From the NCBI RefSeq assembly GCF_041770905.1, contig NZ_JBEUWX010000002.1, positions 1,612,001 through 1,676,000 of the forward strand: a DNA stretch of 64,000 bases, in the 5' to 3' direction. Each line of letters begins with the position of its first letter. Position 1 is the stretch's first letter. Below are positions 53,734-63,178 of the stretch, piece by piece. The notes under the pieces are model-generated. The model saw only the letters and a list, made by a program, of their open reading frames with translations, was not told the DNA's origin and made no database searches. The position numbers and the translations under genes are program-made. The DNA is from Propionivibrio hellwigii. GTDB lineage: Bacteria > Pseudomonadota > Gammaproteobacteria > Burkholderiales > Rhodocyclaceae.

Positions 53734-54951
53734 GTGCGCTCAAAGCTGGGACCCACCCTACTGTCCATCATTCTGATGTACAGCGGCGCGACCTTGGTGG
53801 CCGCCGCGCCCGCAAATAAGAGCAAACAGCGTCCCATCGCGCAAAAAATCAAGGGATCATCTGCACCACATACCAAACAGGCAAATAAGCAACCGGCTAA
53901 TCTCACGGTATCGGTACGTAAAGCGCCCGCCCGAAACGCAGCGCTCCCCGCCAAGCAGGCAGAAAAAACGTTAGCGAAAGGCCGGACGTCCACGACGAAA
54001 CAGGCCAAAACTGCAGCGCCCTCTCGTTCCGCCAAGTCCATGACAAAATCACAGGCGCGCCTGGCAAAACATGCGGAGAAATTCTCCCGCTCGGCAAAGC
54101 GCGTCGTGAAATCCCGTTTCCCGCACCGCCCACTGGCACAAGCGGCCGAGCAATGGCAGGTTTCCCAGCATCTTGCCGTGAATTCCGCATCGGCGCTGGT
54201 TTTTGATCAGAAAACAGGCAATGCGCTTTTTCAAAAGAATGCCAGCGAAATTACACCAATCGCCTCGATCACCAAGCTGATGACTGCCATGGTCGTGCTG
54301 GATAGCGCACCCGATTTACAAGCCATGATTTCAATCGGCGAAGACGATATCGACTCTCTACGCGGCAGCCGTTCCCGTCTGCCGGTCGGACTGTCGATCA
54401 GCCGCGAAACGGCATTGCTACTGGCACTGATGTCCTCCGAAAACCGTGCGGCGCATGCCCTGGCCAGACATTATCCGGGCGGTATGCCGGCGTTCATTAC
54501 GGCGATGAACGCCAAGGCAAACGCCCTGGGCATGTACAACACACGCTTTGACGATCCCACCGGACTGAGCAGCGCCAATGTATCCACGGCACACGATTTG
54601 GCACGCATGGTCGCAGCCGCTTATCGCTACCCGCTGATCCGCGCATGGTCGACAACAGCCGAGGCATCTATCGACATCAGCGGGCAGTCACTGACATTCC
54701 GTAACACCAACCCGCTGGTCAGCCATTCCGACTGGGCGGTCGGGCTATCGAAAACGGGCTATATCCACGAAGCCGGCCGCTGCCTGGTCATGCAGGCCTG
54801 GCTGACCGACAAGCCCGTCGTCATCGTTTTACTCGATTCGGCAGGCAAGCTGACGCGCGTCGGCGATGCGAACCGCATCAAGCGCTGGATGGAATACACA
54901 CAACAACGTGACACGGCACGCGCCCTCGCCGCATCCGGCAACGCTAGCTAG
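53734..54951 (+). CDS. pbpG: D-alanyl-D-alanine endopeptidase, PBP7-like
   Basis: A protein of 405 residues starting with GTG behind AGGAAGGAGAAGG. The signal peptide (about 1-25) is followed by a ~110-residue linker very rich in Lys, Ala, Ser and Gln. The serine peptidase domain follows with SITK (178-181), SEN (235-237) and KTG (340-342), the three active-site motifs of low-molecular-weight PBPs. It would cut cross-links in peptidoglycan. The long basic linker is unusual for PBP7 and may bind the cell wall or anionic polymers. The IclR gene converges on its end with no gap. Confidence 0.88.
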   Translation: MRSKLGPTLLSIILMYSGATLVAAAPANKSKQRPIAQKIKGSSAPHTKQANKQPANLTVSVRKAPARNAALPAKQAEKTLAKGRTSTTKQAKTAAPSRSAKSMTKSQARLAKHAEKFSRSAKRVVKSRFPHRPLAQAAEQWQVSQHLAVNSASALVFDQKTGNALFQKNASEITPIASITKLMTAMVVLDSAPDLQAMISIGEDDIDSLRGSRSRLPVGLSISRETALLLALMSSENRAAHALARHYPGGMPAFITAMNAKANALGMYNTRFDDPTGLSSANVSTAHDLARMVAAAYRYPLIRAWSTTAEASIDISGQSLTFRNTNPLVSHSDWAVGLSKTGYIHEAGRCLVMQAWLTDKPVVIVLLDSAGKLTRVGDANRIKRWMEYTQQRDTARALAASGNAS

Positions 54952-55731
54952 TTAGGCCGGTGTCCGCGGACGATAGCCGATCGCATATGAAATCGCATCC
55001 GCCGTCCGCTTGAGCTCAAGCTCCCAGTCATACCGCTGACGGTCTGTGGGCGCCGAAATCGACAGACCGGCGGCAATTTCACCTTCGCTATCGAAAATCG
55101 GCGTGGCAATGCAACGCAAGCCGATTTCCGCTTCCTCGACATCGTAAGCAATGCCGGTGCTGCGCACTTTATCGAGATCGTTTTCCAGCGCTTCGAGATG
55201 GGTCAGCGAGTAGAACGTCTTGCCGGGTAACCCCGTGCGTTCGGCATAAGCATGCACTTCTTCCGGCGTATCGGCCGCCAGAAACAGTTTGCCGAGCGAC
55301 GTCAGATGCAGCGGCGCGCGCGACCCGACCAGATAGACGACGCGCACCAGCGACTGCCCGCCCGACGTGCGCTCGACATACACCACTTCATCCCGGTCGC
55401 GGATGGCGAGATTAATGACTTCGCCGATCTCTTTGTGCAGCGCTTGCATGAACGGCCGTGCAATCGCCCCGATCTCAATACGCGACTTGACGATACTGCC
55501 CAATTCGAGCAAGCGCATGCCCAGCGTATACGCCCCATTTCCATGGCGTCTGACCAACCGCGTGTGGCACATAACGCCGAGGATGCGATGCGCCGTCGAC
55601 GGATGTAATCCCGTACGCTGTGCCAGCACCTTCAGTGTCGCCGGCTCACTATTCTCCGAAAGCGCATCAAGCAGAGACATCATCCGCTCGATCACCTGAA
55701 TTGAACCTTTAGATTCCTGCTGCGCAGACAT
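54952..55731 (-). CDS. IclR-family transcriptional regulator
   Basis: A protein of 259 residues. The winged helix-turn-helix (about 10-70) contains LAQRTGLHPSTAHRILGVM. The effector-binding domain contains LTSLGKLFLA and RSTGIAYDVEEAEIGLRCIA, typical for IclR. Such regulators respond to small carboxylates or aromatic acids. I took the ATG at 55731 (MSAQQESKG); a GTG at 55764 is possible. Its target is not evident. The nearby pckG, CDF and CoA-transferase genes are candidates only by position. Confidence 0.88.
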   Translation of the reverse strand: MSAQQESKGSIQVIERMMSLLDALSENSEPATLKVLAQRTGLHPSTAHRILGVMCHTRLVRRHGNGAYTLGMRLLELGSIVKSRIEIGAIARPFMQALHKEIGEVINLAIRDRDEVVYVERTSGGQSLVRVVYLVGSRAPLHLTSLGKLFLAADTPEEVHAYAERTGLPGKTFYSLTHLEALENDLDKVRSTGIAYDVEEAEIGLRCIATPIFDSEGEIAAGLSISAPTDRQRYDWELELKRTADAISYAIGYRPRTPA

Positions 55732-55956
55732 GATGACCTGACAATCTTCCGAGTTCACTGCCACCGGCCAACGATGATGATCGCGCCGTCCTTAAAAATA
55801 CGTGCGCAATGGTATCACCCTCCCCAAACGGCAGGCGAAATCACCGCAGAGGTCGACACCGACATGATGCTCAAACGAGTGTCTGTTCATCGATAGGCAG
55901 CCTAAGCCCAGTATGCCAAGCTAACGCTCAGCGCATGGGGCTATAATGGCTTTATT

Positions 55957-56910
55957 ATGAGCGATGCACATCATCATTCTCACGTTGGCGGGCATGCGCA
56001 TCACCACCATCATCATGGCGTGGATGCCGGCCCACGCCTGATCGCAGCCTTGGCATTGACGCTGGGTTTTGCCGGCGTCGAAGCATTTGCCGGTCTGTGG
56101 TCTGGTTCACTCGCGCTGCTGGGCGATGCCGGCCACATGCTGACCGACAGCGCTTCGCTGGGATTGGCCGCCGTCGCCGCCAAACTGGCACAACGTCCCC
56201 CCTCGCGCCAGCATACCTATGGACTGGGGCGCGTCGAGACTTTGGCAGCACTGGGTAACGTTCTTTTCATGGCCTTGATCGTCGTCGGCATCGCAGTCGC
56301 CGCCGTGCGCCGGCTGCTCGAGCCAACGATGATTCACGGCGAAACGGTGACGCTGGTTGCCATCGTCGGCCTGTTTGTAAATATCGGTGCTGCCGCGCTG
56401 CTGATGCACGGCGAACAGACAATGAATACACGCGGCGCATTGTTGCATGTACTGGGCGATCTGCTTGGTTCAGTCGCGGCGCTCGTCGCCGGCGCGGTGA
56501 TTTGGTGGGTCGGCTGGATGCAGATCGACCCGCTGCTTTCCCTGCTGATTTGCGGCCTGATCCTCTTCTCCAGCCTGCGCCTGCTACGTGAAATTGTCCA
56601 GGCTTTGCTGGAAGGCGTCCCGGAACATCTTTCCGTTGAAAAGATCGGCCATATGCTGGCGACCGTACCCGGCGTCCTCTCTGTACATGATCTGCATATC
56701 TGGACCCTGTCGTCGAACCGCATCGCCTTGTCCGCACACCTGGTGGTCAACTCGCTCGATACCTGGGCGGAAACGCTGGCCGAGGCGCAGCACACGCTGC
56801 TTCATGCCGGCATCGGACACGTCACCCTGCAGCCGGAAGTTCAGGTATACGCCATACATTGGCTAGCCAAGAACTCCGACGCGCTCCCACCCGAACAGGC
56901 GGCGCCATGA
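55957..56910 (+). CDS. Cation diffusion facilitator, Zn/Co efflux
   Basis: A protein of 317 residues. A His-rich N-terminus (12 His in the first 26 residues) is followed by six helices. LLGDAGHMLTDSASLG holds the Asp/His zinc site in helix II, and HVLGDLLGSVAALVAG holds that in helix V. A cytosolic C-terminal domain of about 90 residues follows. It exports zinc or a similar divalent metal in exchange for protons. Its stop overlaps the dtd start (ATGA), so the two genes are translationally coupled. No strong ribosome-binding site is seen before the ATG at 55957. Confidence 0.9.
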   Translation: MSDAHHHSHVGGHAHHHHHHGVDAGPRLIAALALTLGFAGVEAFAGLWSGSLALLGDAGHMLTDSASLGLAAVAAKLAQRPPSRQHTYGLGRVETLAALGNVLFMALIVVGIAVAAVRRLLEPTMIHGETVTLVAIVGLFVNIGAAALLMHGEQTMNTRGALLHVLGDLLGSVAALVAGAVIWWVGWMQIDPLLSLLICGLILFSSLRLLREIVQALLEGVPEHLSVEKIGHMLATVPGVLSVHDLHIWTLSSNRIALSAHLVVNSLDTWAETLAEAQHTLLHAGIGHVTLQPEVQVYAIHWLAKNSDALPPEQAAP

Positions 56911-57356
56911 GAACCGTCGTGCAGCGGGTACGCGAGGCGCAGGTTGATGCCTTCGGCAGCACCGTGGGCCGCATTGGACAAGGGCTACTGGTACTCGTCG
57001 GCTGTGAAGAGGGTGACGGCGAAGAAGACGCCCGTTGGCTTTCGGCCAAACTCACCGGTCTGCGCATTTTTGATGACGAAGCCGGCGTTATGAATCGCAG
57101 CGTGCGCGATGTCGGCGGCGAAATTCTGGCAGTCAGTCAATTCACTCTGTTCGCTTCGGTCAAAAAAGGCAATCGCCCTTCCTGGAACCGTGCCGCGAGG
57201 CCGGAAGTAGCGCAGCCGCAATTCGAATATTTCCTGCATTGCCTGGAAATCGAGCTGGGACGCCCGATCCAGGCGGGCATCTTCGGCGCCAACATGCAGG
57301 TTTCCTTGATCAACGACGGACCGGTCACGCTATTGATCGACACCAAAGCGCGCTAG
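56907..57356 (+). CDS. dtd: D-aminoacyl-tRNA deacylase
   Basis: A protein of 149 residues. MRTVVQRVREAQV starts the chain. AVSQFTLFASVKKGNRPS holds the conserved SQFTL motif, and NDGPVTLLID holds the GPxT motif near the end that selects D-amino acids. It frees tRNAs mischarged with D-amino acids or glycine. The ATG at 56907 overlaps the stop of the metal exporter gene. Length and motifs match the family in full. Confidence 0.94.
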   Translation: MRTVVQRVREAQVDAFGSTVGRIGQGLLVLVGCEEGDGEEDARWLSAKLTGLRIFDDEAGVMNRSVRDVGGEILAVSQFTLFASVKKGNRPSWNRAARPEVAQPQFEYFLHCLEIELGRPIQAGIFGANMQVSLINDGPVTLLIDTKAR

Positions 57357-57529
57357 ATAGACAATCCGCTCGGCACCGCTTTCACGGCAACCTTCGCCGA
57401 TGCGTGAATCGGGCAAATTATGTGGAAAGCCGCAACCGCGGCATCTTCCCCATGCGCTACTATTTCCTGGTTGCACATTTCCTTTCAGCCTGTCTGACTA
57501 ACTGTCTATCTAAAAAAGGAGTTTTCGAA

Positions 57530-59032
57530 ATGGCACTACCTTTCCCGATTCTCACTGCCGAAGAAGCGGCTGAATTAATCAAGGATGGTCAAAAAATCGG
57601 TTTTAGCGGCTTTACGCCGGCGGGCGCCGCCAAAGCCGTTCCTGCCGCACTGGCGCAAAAAGCCAAGCGTGAACACGACGCGGGGCGTCCCTTCAAAATC
57701 AGCGTCCTGACGGGCGCATCGACCGGCAAGTCGCTCGACGGCGCGCTCGCCGAAGCCGAAGCCACGCTCTTCCGTACGCCCTACATGGGCAACCCCAACC
57801 TGCGCAAACAAATCAATGCCGGAGATGTCCATTACGTCGATATGCACCTTTCCGTATTGCCGCAGACCGTACGCTACGGCGCGCTGGGCAAGATCGACTG
57901 GGCCGTCGTCGAAGTGTGCGACATCCTCGCGGGCGGCGGCGTTGTCCTGACGACCTCGGTCGGTGCAGCGCCGACCTATCTGGCACATGCGGAAAAAATC
58001 ATCCTCGAACTTAACTCCGCGCACCCAGCCACGCTGCTCGGCTTGCACGACATTCTCGAACCGCAGGATCCGCCCTTCCGCCGCGAAATCCCGATCTACT
58101 CGGCGTCCGACCGGGTTGGCTCGCCGATCTGCGTCGTGGATCCGAAAAAAATCGTTGCTGTTGTGCTGAACAACCAGCAGGATGAAACCGGCGGCTTCGA
58201 TCCTTCCACGCCGGAAACCGACAGAATCGGCCAGAACGTTGCCGACTTCCTGGTTGGTGAAATGAAAGCCGGCCGTATTCCAAAATCTTTCCTGCCGTTG
58301 CAATCGGGCGTCGGCAACATCGCCAATGCCGTACTCGCTGCCATCGGTAAGAGCAAGGATATTCCGACCTTCCAGATGTACACCGAAGTGCTGCAGGATT
58401 CCGTCATCCCGCTGATCGAAGCCGGCCGTTGCTCGTTCGCCTCGACGACTGCGCTGACGCTCAGCCATGAAGCGATGAAGAAAGTCATTGACGACCTGGA
58501 TTTTTACAAGCGCCACATTCTGCTGCGCCCGCAGGAAATTTCCAACAATCCGGAAATTGTCCGCCGCATCGGCGTCGTCTCAATGAACACGGCTATCGAA
58601 TTCGACCTTGCAGGTAACGTCAACTCTACGCACGTAATGGGCAAGACGATGATGAACGGTATCGGTGGCTCGGGCGACTTCACACGCGCGGCCTATGTCT
58701 CGATCTTCTCGTGCCCGTCAACCGCCAAAGGCGGCAAGATCTCAGCCGTCGTTCCATTCGTCTCACACCTGGATCACAGCGAGCACTCAGTCTCTGTCGT
58801 CGTCACTGATCAAGGCGTGGCCGACCTGCGCGGTAAGGATCCGCTGCAACGTGCCGAGCTGATCATCAACAACTGCGTACATCCCGACTTCAAGGATCAG
58901 CTGCGCGACTACATGGGACGCATCAAGAAGATCAACCATCAGCCGTTCTCGCTCAGCATGGCCTACGGCATGCATCGTCAGTTCGAGAAAACCGGCGATA
59001 TGCGCGGCATCAACTGGGCCGATTATTGCTGA
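57530..59032 (+). CDS. Acetyl-CoA hydrolase/succinyl-CoA:acetate CoA-transferase family protein
   Basis: A protein of 500 residues of the Cat1/AarC/Ach1 family. IGFSGFTPAGAAKAVP opens the first domain. LQSGVGNIANAVLAAIG precedes the catalytic glutamate in MYTEVLQDSV (about E286), which forms the CoA thioester. GGSGDFTRAAY and ITDQGVADLRG-type motifs lie in the second domain. It would move CoA between acetate and succinate or hydrolyse acetyl-CoA. AAAAAAGGAG precedes the ATG at 57530. A strong terminator follows. Confidence 0.9.
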   Translation: MALPFPILTAEEAAELIKDGQKIGFSGFTPAGAAKAVPAALAQKAKREHDAGRPFKISVLTGASTGKSLDGALAEAEATLFRTPYMGNPNLRKQINAGDVHYVDMHLSVLPQTVRYGALGKIDWAVVEVCDILAGGGVVLTTSVGAAPTYLAHAEKIILELNSAHPATLLGLHDILEPQDPPFRREIPIYSASDRVGSPICVVDPKKIVAVVLNNQQDETGGFDPSTPETDRIGQNVADFLVGEMKAGRIPKSFLPLQSGVGNIANAVLAAIGKSKDIPTFQMYTEVLQDSVIPLIEAGRCSFASTTALTLSHEAMKKVIDDLDFYKRHILLRPQEISNNPEIVRRIGVVSMNTAIEFDLAGNVNSTHVMGKTMMNGIGGSGDFTRAAYVSIFSCPSTAKGGKISAVVPFVSHLDHSEHSVSVVVTDQGVADLRGKDPLQRAELIINNCVHPDFKDQLRDYMGRIKKINHQPFSLSMAYGMHRQFEKTGDMRGINWADYC

Positions 59033-59077
59033 TTCCGCACGATCTGCTGATGCGCGTCAAGCATTCATCAGCGCACC

Positions 59078-59106
59078 AAAAAGCCCCGCACAAAGCGGGG
59101 CTTTTT
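59078..59106 (+). terminator. Rho-independent terminator of the CoA-transferase gene
   Basis: AAAAAGCCCCGC, ACAAA, GCGGGGCTTTTT, 46 bp after the stop codon. The A-run on the left lets it work for transcripts from the right as well. Confidence 0.85.
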
Positions 59107-59175
59107 CATGGTCAGCGAACGGAAACGATTGATAACTACGATTAGACCGGTCTACGCCATGTACTGTTTAGCGGT

Positions 59176-59685
59176 TCAGCGCAACTTTTTCTTGGCGGCC
59201 ATTTCACGGGCCATGCGCATCACATCCGCCTCCAACGTGCCCGTGTCCGTACCGTAGCAACCCACCATATCAATTTCTTCAATAGCCGAGCTGCCGCTGC
59301 GGCCACGCGTCTCTACATTCGGTGTCAGTTTTTCCCTTTGTCGGAGGAGTGCCAGCTCTTCGGCATTCAGGCTACCTTGCATACTCTCCGGCACTTTTAC
59401 GCCAAGTTCGATCAGAAGCCTGACAACATCCCGTTTATTGCCCCGCAGCGCCATAGATAGCGGAGATGTCGAAATGCTGTTGTCGGCCAGATTCACCTTG
59501 GCGCCATGTTGAACAAGCGCTTTGACGATAGCCACATGCCCAAGAAAACAGGCCATCGCTATCGGCAGTCCCGGCTGGCCATGGCTGCCGTCGATATCAA
59601 CGGGAACGCCGGCATTCAGCAGGGCGCGCACTTTATCCAGTTCGCCGTTGCGAATACTCTTGATCAGATCATCAGAAGAACTCAC
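59176..59685 (-). CDS. Ankyrin-repeat protein
   Basis: A protein of 169 residues with three to four ankyrin units in the N-terminal ~105 residues (NGELDKVRALLNAGVPVD, GHVAIVKALVQHGAKVN, NKRDVVRLLIELGVKVP). A charged tail without a known domain follows, ending AAKKKLR. There is no signal peptide, so it is probably a cytosolic binding protein with an unknown partner. The start is a GTG with GGAG eight bases upstream. It converges on the CoA-transferase gene. Confidence 0.8.
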   Translation of the reverse strand: MSSSDDLIKSIRNGELDKVRALLNAGVPVDIDGSHGQPGLPIAMACFLGHVAIVKALVQHGAKVNLADNSISTSPLSMALRGNKRDVVRLLIELGVKVPESMQGSLNAEELALLRQREKLTPNVETRGRSGSSAIEEIDMVGCYGTDTGTLEADVMRMAREMAAKKKLR

Positions 59686-59904
59686 AGAATCAGCTCCAAA
59701 AAAATACCATCTCGGCGAATAGTATAAACCCTATAGCCGTTTCGCAAGCTGATTATGATGCACGGATGCGCGCTGTCTGCCTGCTCGGCAATCCATTTCT
59801 GCCCTGCTTACCTGCCTTAGCAGAGGGCGTCAGGCCGCTTCACCGTAAGATCTGCCATACGCCCCAATAGCGGCCCAGAATGCTCACCGGGTCGATCAGC
59901 CGGC

Positions 59905-61236
59905 TCAGAGCACGTAGCGGGACAAATCCTCATTCTGCGACAAATCCGCAAGGCGCGCATCGACATACGCTGCATCGATGCGAACATTTTTTGCCTGCCC
60001 GGCATTGCCCGCAGAAAACGACACCTCTTCCAGAAGCCGTTCGATGACCGTATACAAACGACGCGCGCCAATATTTTCCGTCCGCTCATTAACCGACCAA
60101 GCCACTTCGGCCATACGTCGGATGCCATCCGGTATAAATTCCAGCGCCAGCCCTTCAGTCGCCATCAAAGCCTGATACTGCATGGTCAGGCAGGCGTCGG
60201 TCTGTGTCAGGATACGCTCGAAATCGCCGACCGACAGTGATTCCAGCTCCACCCGGATAGGAAAGCGCCCCTGAAGTTCCGGAATCAGATCCGAAGGTTT
60301 GGACAAATGGAAGGCACCGCTGGCGATAAACAGAATGTGATCGGTACGGATCATGCCGTATTTAGTCGATACTGTCGTCCCTTCGACCAGAGGCAGCAAA
60401 TCCCGCTGCACGCCCTGCCTGGAAACATCGGCGCCACCCACTTCACTGCGCGACGCGATCTTGTCGATCTCGTCGAGAAAGACAATGCCGTTCTGTTCGA
60501 CATTACTGACAGCAGCCAGCTTGACTTCCTCATCATTGACCAGCTTGGCGGCCTCTTCGTCAACCAGCAGCTTACGCGCTTCAGCAATACGCAACTTACG
60601 CGTTTTCTTGCGCCCGCTACCCATGTTTTGAAACATGCCCTGAATCTGCGAAGTCAACTCTTCCATGCCCGGCGGCGCAAAAATCTCCGCTTGTATGGAC
60701 GGGCCATCCACTTCGATCTCGATTTCCTTATCGTCGAGTGCGCCTTCCCGCAAACGTTTGCGAAATTTCTGGCGCGTTGCGTTCTCATCATCCACCGCGC
60801 CGTCACCGACAACGCCGCCGCGCGCCGGCGGCAGCAAGACATCCAGGATGCGATCCTCGGCCGCATCCTCGGCGCGCACACGCACAGCCTTCATCGCCTG
60901 TTCACGCCCGCTCTTGACGGCAATCTCCGCCAGATCACGGATGATCGTCTCGACATCGCGTCCGACATAACCGACCTCGGTAAACTTCGTCGCCTCGACC
61001 TTGATGAACGGAGCATTAGCCAGCCGCGCCAGGCGCCGTGCAATTTCCGTTTTACCAACGCCCGTCGGCCCAATCATTAAAATATTTTTGGGTGTAATTT
61101 CCTGACGCAGCGGCTCGGCCACCTGTGCGCGCCGCCAGCGGTTGCGCAAGGCAATGGCGACAGCCTTCTTGGCTTGATCCTGCCCGACGATGTGTTTATC
61201 GAGTTCGTGAACGATTTCCTGGGGCGTCATCTGCAT
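59905..61236 (-). CDS. hslU: HslUV protease ATPase subunit
   Basis: A protein of 443 residues, the usual HslU length. TPQEIVHELDKHIVGQDQAK starts the chain, GPTGVGKTEIARRLA is Walker A, and GIVFLDEIDKIA is Walker B. The intermediate domain lies between them. The C-terminus ends in RYVL, which inserts into HslV to open its gate. It unfolds substrates and feeds them to HslV. I chose the ATG at 61236; ATGs at 61248 and 61230 are equally in frame and no ribosome-binding site decides. It lies 128 bp downstream of hslV. Confidence 0.94.
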   Translation of the reverse strand: MQMTPQEIVHELDKHIVGQDQAKKAVAIALRNRWRRAQVAEPLRQEITPKNILMIGPTGVGKTEIARRLARLANAPFIKVEATKFTEVGYVGRDVETIIRDLAEIAVKSGREQAMKAVRVRAEDAAEDRILDVLLPPARGGVVGDGAVDDENATRQKFRKRLREGALDDKEIEIEVDGPSIQAEIFAPPGMEELTSQIQGMFQNMGSGRKKTRKLRIAEARKLLVDEEAAKLVNDEEVKLAAVSNVEQNGIVFLDEIDKIASRSEVGGADVSRQGVQRDLLPLVEGTTVSTKYGMIRTDHILFIASGAFHLSKPSDLIPELQGRFPIRVELESLSVGDFERILTQTDACLTMQYQALMATEGLALEFIPDGIRRMAEVAWSVNERTENIGARRLYTVIERLLEEVSFSAGNAGQAKNVRIDAAYVDARLADLSQNEDLSRYVL

Positions 61237-61364
61237 GGTGTTTGGCATAGACAGCAATCAACAAAACAAAAGGGTTGAAAATGAACGAAGCCCTGCGCAA
61301 TACGAATACCGGAGCAAGCGAATGCCAACGCCAGAGAAGGTGCCGTGTCAATGATGGGCACGGC

Positions 61365-61901
61365 TCAATCCAGCGCTTCGATGGTGAAATTCCGATTCGT
61401 GTAGATACACAGATCGCCGGCGATCTCCAGCGATCTGCGCACGACTTCGACAGGCGCAAAATCAGTATTCTCGATCAGCGCTCGCGCGGCCGACTGGGCA
61501 TATGCGCCGCCCGAACCGATGGCGACAATGCCGTACTCCGGCTCCAGCACATCGCCATTGCCGGTAATGATCAGAGAATGCTCGCGGTCGGCGACGGCCA
61601 GCATCGCTTCCAGACGGCGCAAGGCGCGATCACTGCGCCAGTCCTTAGCCAGCTCGACGGCCGAACGCAACAGGTTCCCCTGATGCTTATCCAGCTTGGC
61701 CTCGAAGCGTTCAAACAGGGTAAAAGCATCGGCCGTACCGCCAGCGAATCCAGCGAGAATGCGCTCCTGATAAATTCTGCGCACCTTGCGCGCACTCGCT
61801 TTGATAACGATATTTCCCAGCGTCACCTGGCCGTCGCCGCCCATGGCAACCTGGTTGCCGCGGCGCACGGAAAGAATCGTCGTACCGTGATACTGCTCCA
61901 T
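61365..61901 (-). CDS. hslV: HslUV protease peptidase subunit
   Basis: A protein of 178 residues. After MEQYHG the catalytic threonine TTILSVRRG is exposed by removal of the leader. VAMGGDGQVTLGN and FAGGTADAFTLFERFE match the family. HslV forms a double hexamer that degrades unfolded proteins with HslU. It comes after the STAS-domain gene (17 bp gap) and before hslU, so the three form an operon on the minus strand. Confidence 0.95.
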   Translation of the reverse strand: MEQYHGTTILSVRRGNQVAMGGDGQVTLGNIVIKASARKVRRIYQERILAGFAGGTADAFTLFERFEAKLDKHQGNLLRSAVELAKDWRSDRALRRLEAMLAVADREHSLIITGNGDVLEPEYGIVAIGSGGAYAQSAARALIENTDFAPVEVVRRSLEIAGDLCIYTNRNFTIEALD

Positions 61902-61918
61902 GACAGGCTCGAAATCAG

Positions 61919-63079
61919 TCAGGGTTTAGGCAAAATCATTCGCGCCGAGGCATTCAGGCCAAGCACGCGGAACAGGCCGGCAACCATATAGTTAGGCTGA
62001 TACAGCACGACCGGCCTCCCCTGGCGCTTGAGTCCCGCCAAGATATTCGCCAGCACGCCGGCGCTGACAAAATCCATGCAGACCAGGCGGGTACAGTCGA
62101 TCACAATATTCTCATGCGCCTCGGCAAATTCGCCGAAGTCGTCAAAACGCACGCCGCGCACATCGCCTTCCAGCACATAGGCATTGGTCGGCGTTTCCTG
62201 CTCGACATTTTTATCCTCGTCCTCGGCAGTCTCTGCGGGGCGCCTGGACGCTGCAACGCGCGTTTCGTCCCATGAAGGCGGCGACAACTCAAAGGTTACG
62301 GCGTAGTCGATTGCCGTATTTTCAAAGAGCTCCTGTTTTCCCTGCCGCTGGCATAGCTCAAGAAACAAAAGCCAGGATTCCTGCTCTTTCGCTTCGCCGG
62401 GAACAAGCCGCGCCTGCAAGAGGTTCGCCAACGGATCCACACCCAGTAAATCGATTTCTTTCTGCTTCTGCCGGGCTTCCTGGATCAGTGCCAGCAGGCT
62501 GGCGCAACCTGCCGCATCAGCCTGTCGCGTCCGCGAAAAATCGATACGCAGACGCTTCCTTTTTTCCAGCGTCTGACGGATCGATGCGAATGCAGGTTTG
62601 TTTGATCCCACCAGATCGCCGTTGAAGTTCATGCCGCCGACAAGCGCCGATGACTTCGACTGGCTGTCGGTTTCTCCATGCCAGACCGGAGGCGATTTTT
62701 CAAAGGCTTTCGCATATTCGATGCCCATCGCGTCAAACGCCTTGTGGTCGCCAATAATCCGGTACAGATCGAACAGCATTCGCCACAGCCATTCGCCAGC
62801 TTCACGTTTACGATGCCTAACAGCCTCTTCCAGTACGCTTCGCGCCTCGTCGTTCTGGCGGTTGGCGTACAGCATCGCCGCCTCTTCGGCATCCGCATCG
62901 GCATGGGAGCTATCTTCTTCGACAATGATGCTTCCCTGGCTTTCATTGGGAGAAAAATCCGAAAAACGGGAATTTTCTACATCCGCATTGTCAGCATCCG
63001 GATTTTGCGCTTCCCCGTTCTGAGTGGCAGCTTCCGAAGCTGTTGTTTTTGATGACTTCTTGAAAAGGGAAAAAATCAT
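61919..63079 (-). CDS. Protein with two tandem STAS-like modules
   Basis: A protein of 386 residues without signal peptide or helix. After an acidic, low-complexity start (about 10-65) there are two similar units. The first has a helical segment ending IEYAKAFEKSPPVW, then a STAS-like fold with LRIDFSRTRQADAAGCASLL. The second has IDYAVTFELSPPSW, then VIDCTRLVCMDFVSAGVLAN. The second unit looks like the MlaB/anti-sigma antagonist type. Its job is unknown; position next to hslV and xerC is typical for Rhodocyclales-like genomes in my recollection. It could bind a partner protein or nucleotide. Confidence 0.7.
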   Translation of the reverse strand: MIFSLFKKSSKTTASEAATQNGEAQNPDADNADVENSRFSDFSPNESQGSIIVEEDSSHADADAEEAAMLYANRQNDEARSVLEEAVRHRKREAGEWLWRMLFDLYRIIGDHKAFDAMGIEYAKAFEKSPPVWHGETDSQSKSSALVGGMNFNGDLVGSNKPAFASIRQTLEKRKRLRIDFSRTRQADAAGCASLLALIQEARQKQKEIDLLGVDPLANLLQARLVPGEAKEQESWLLFLELCQRQGKQELFENTAIDYAVTFELSPPSWDETRVAASRRPAETAEDEDKNVEQETPTNAYVLEGDVRGVRFDDFGEFAEAHENIVIDCTRLVCMDFVSAGVLANILAGLKRQGRPVVLYQPNYMVAGLFRVLGLNASARMILPKP

Positions 63080-63178
63080 AATTCCGTCGAAAGTTCTTGT
63101 GTTGTACAGCCTGGCCCCTACAGCCCGGGCCCCTCAAGGCAGAGCAATCGCGGCTTTATTTTTAGCATAAGCCCGCCA

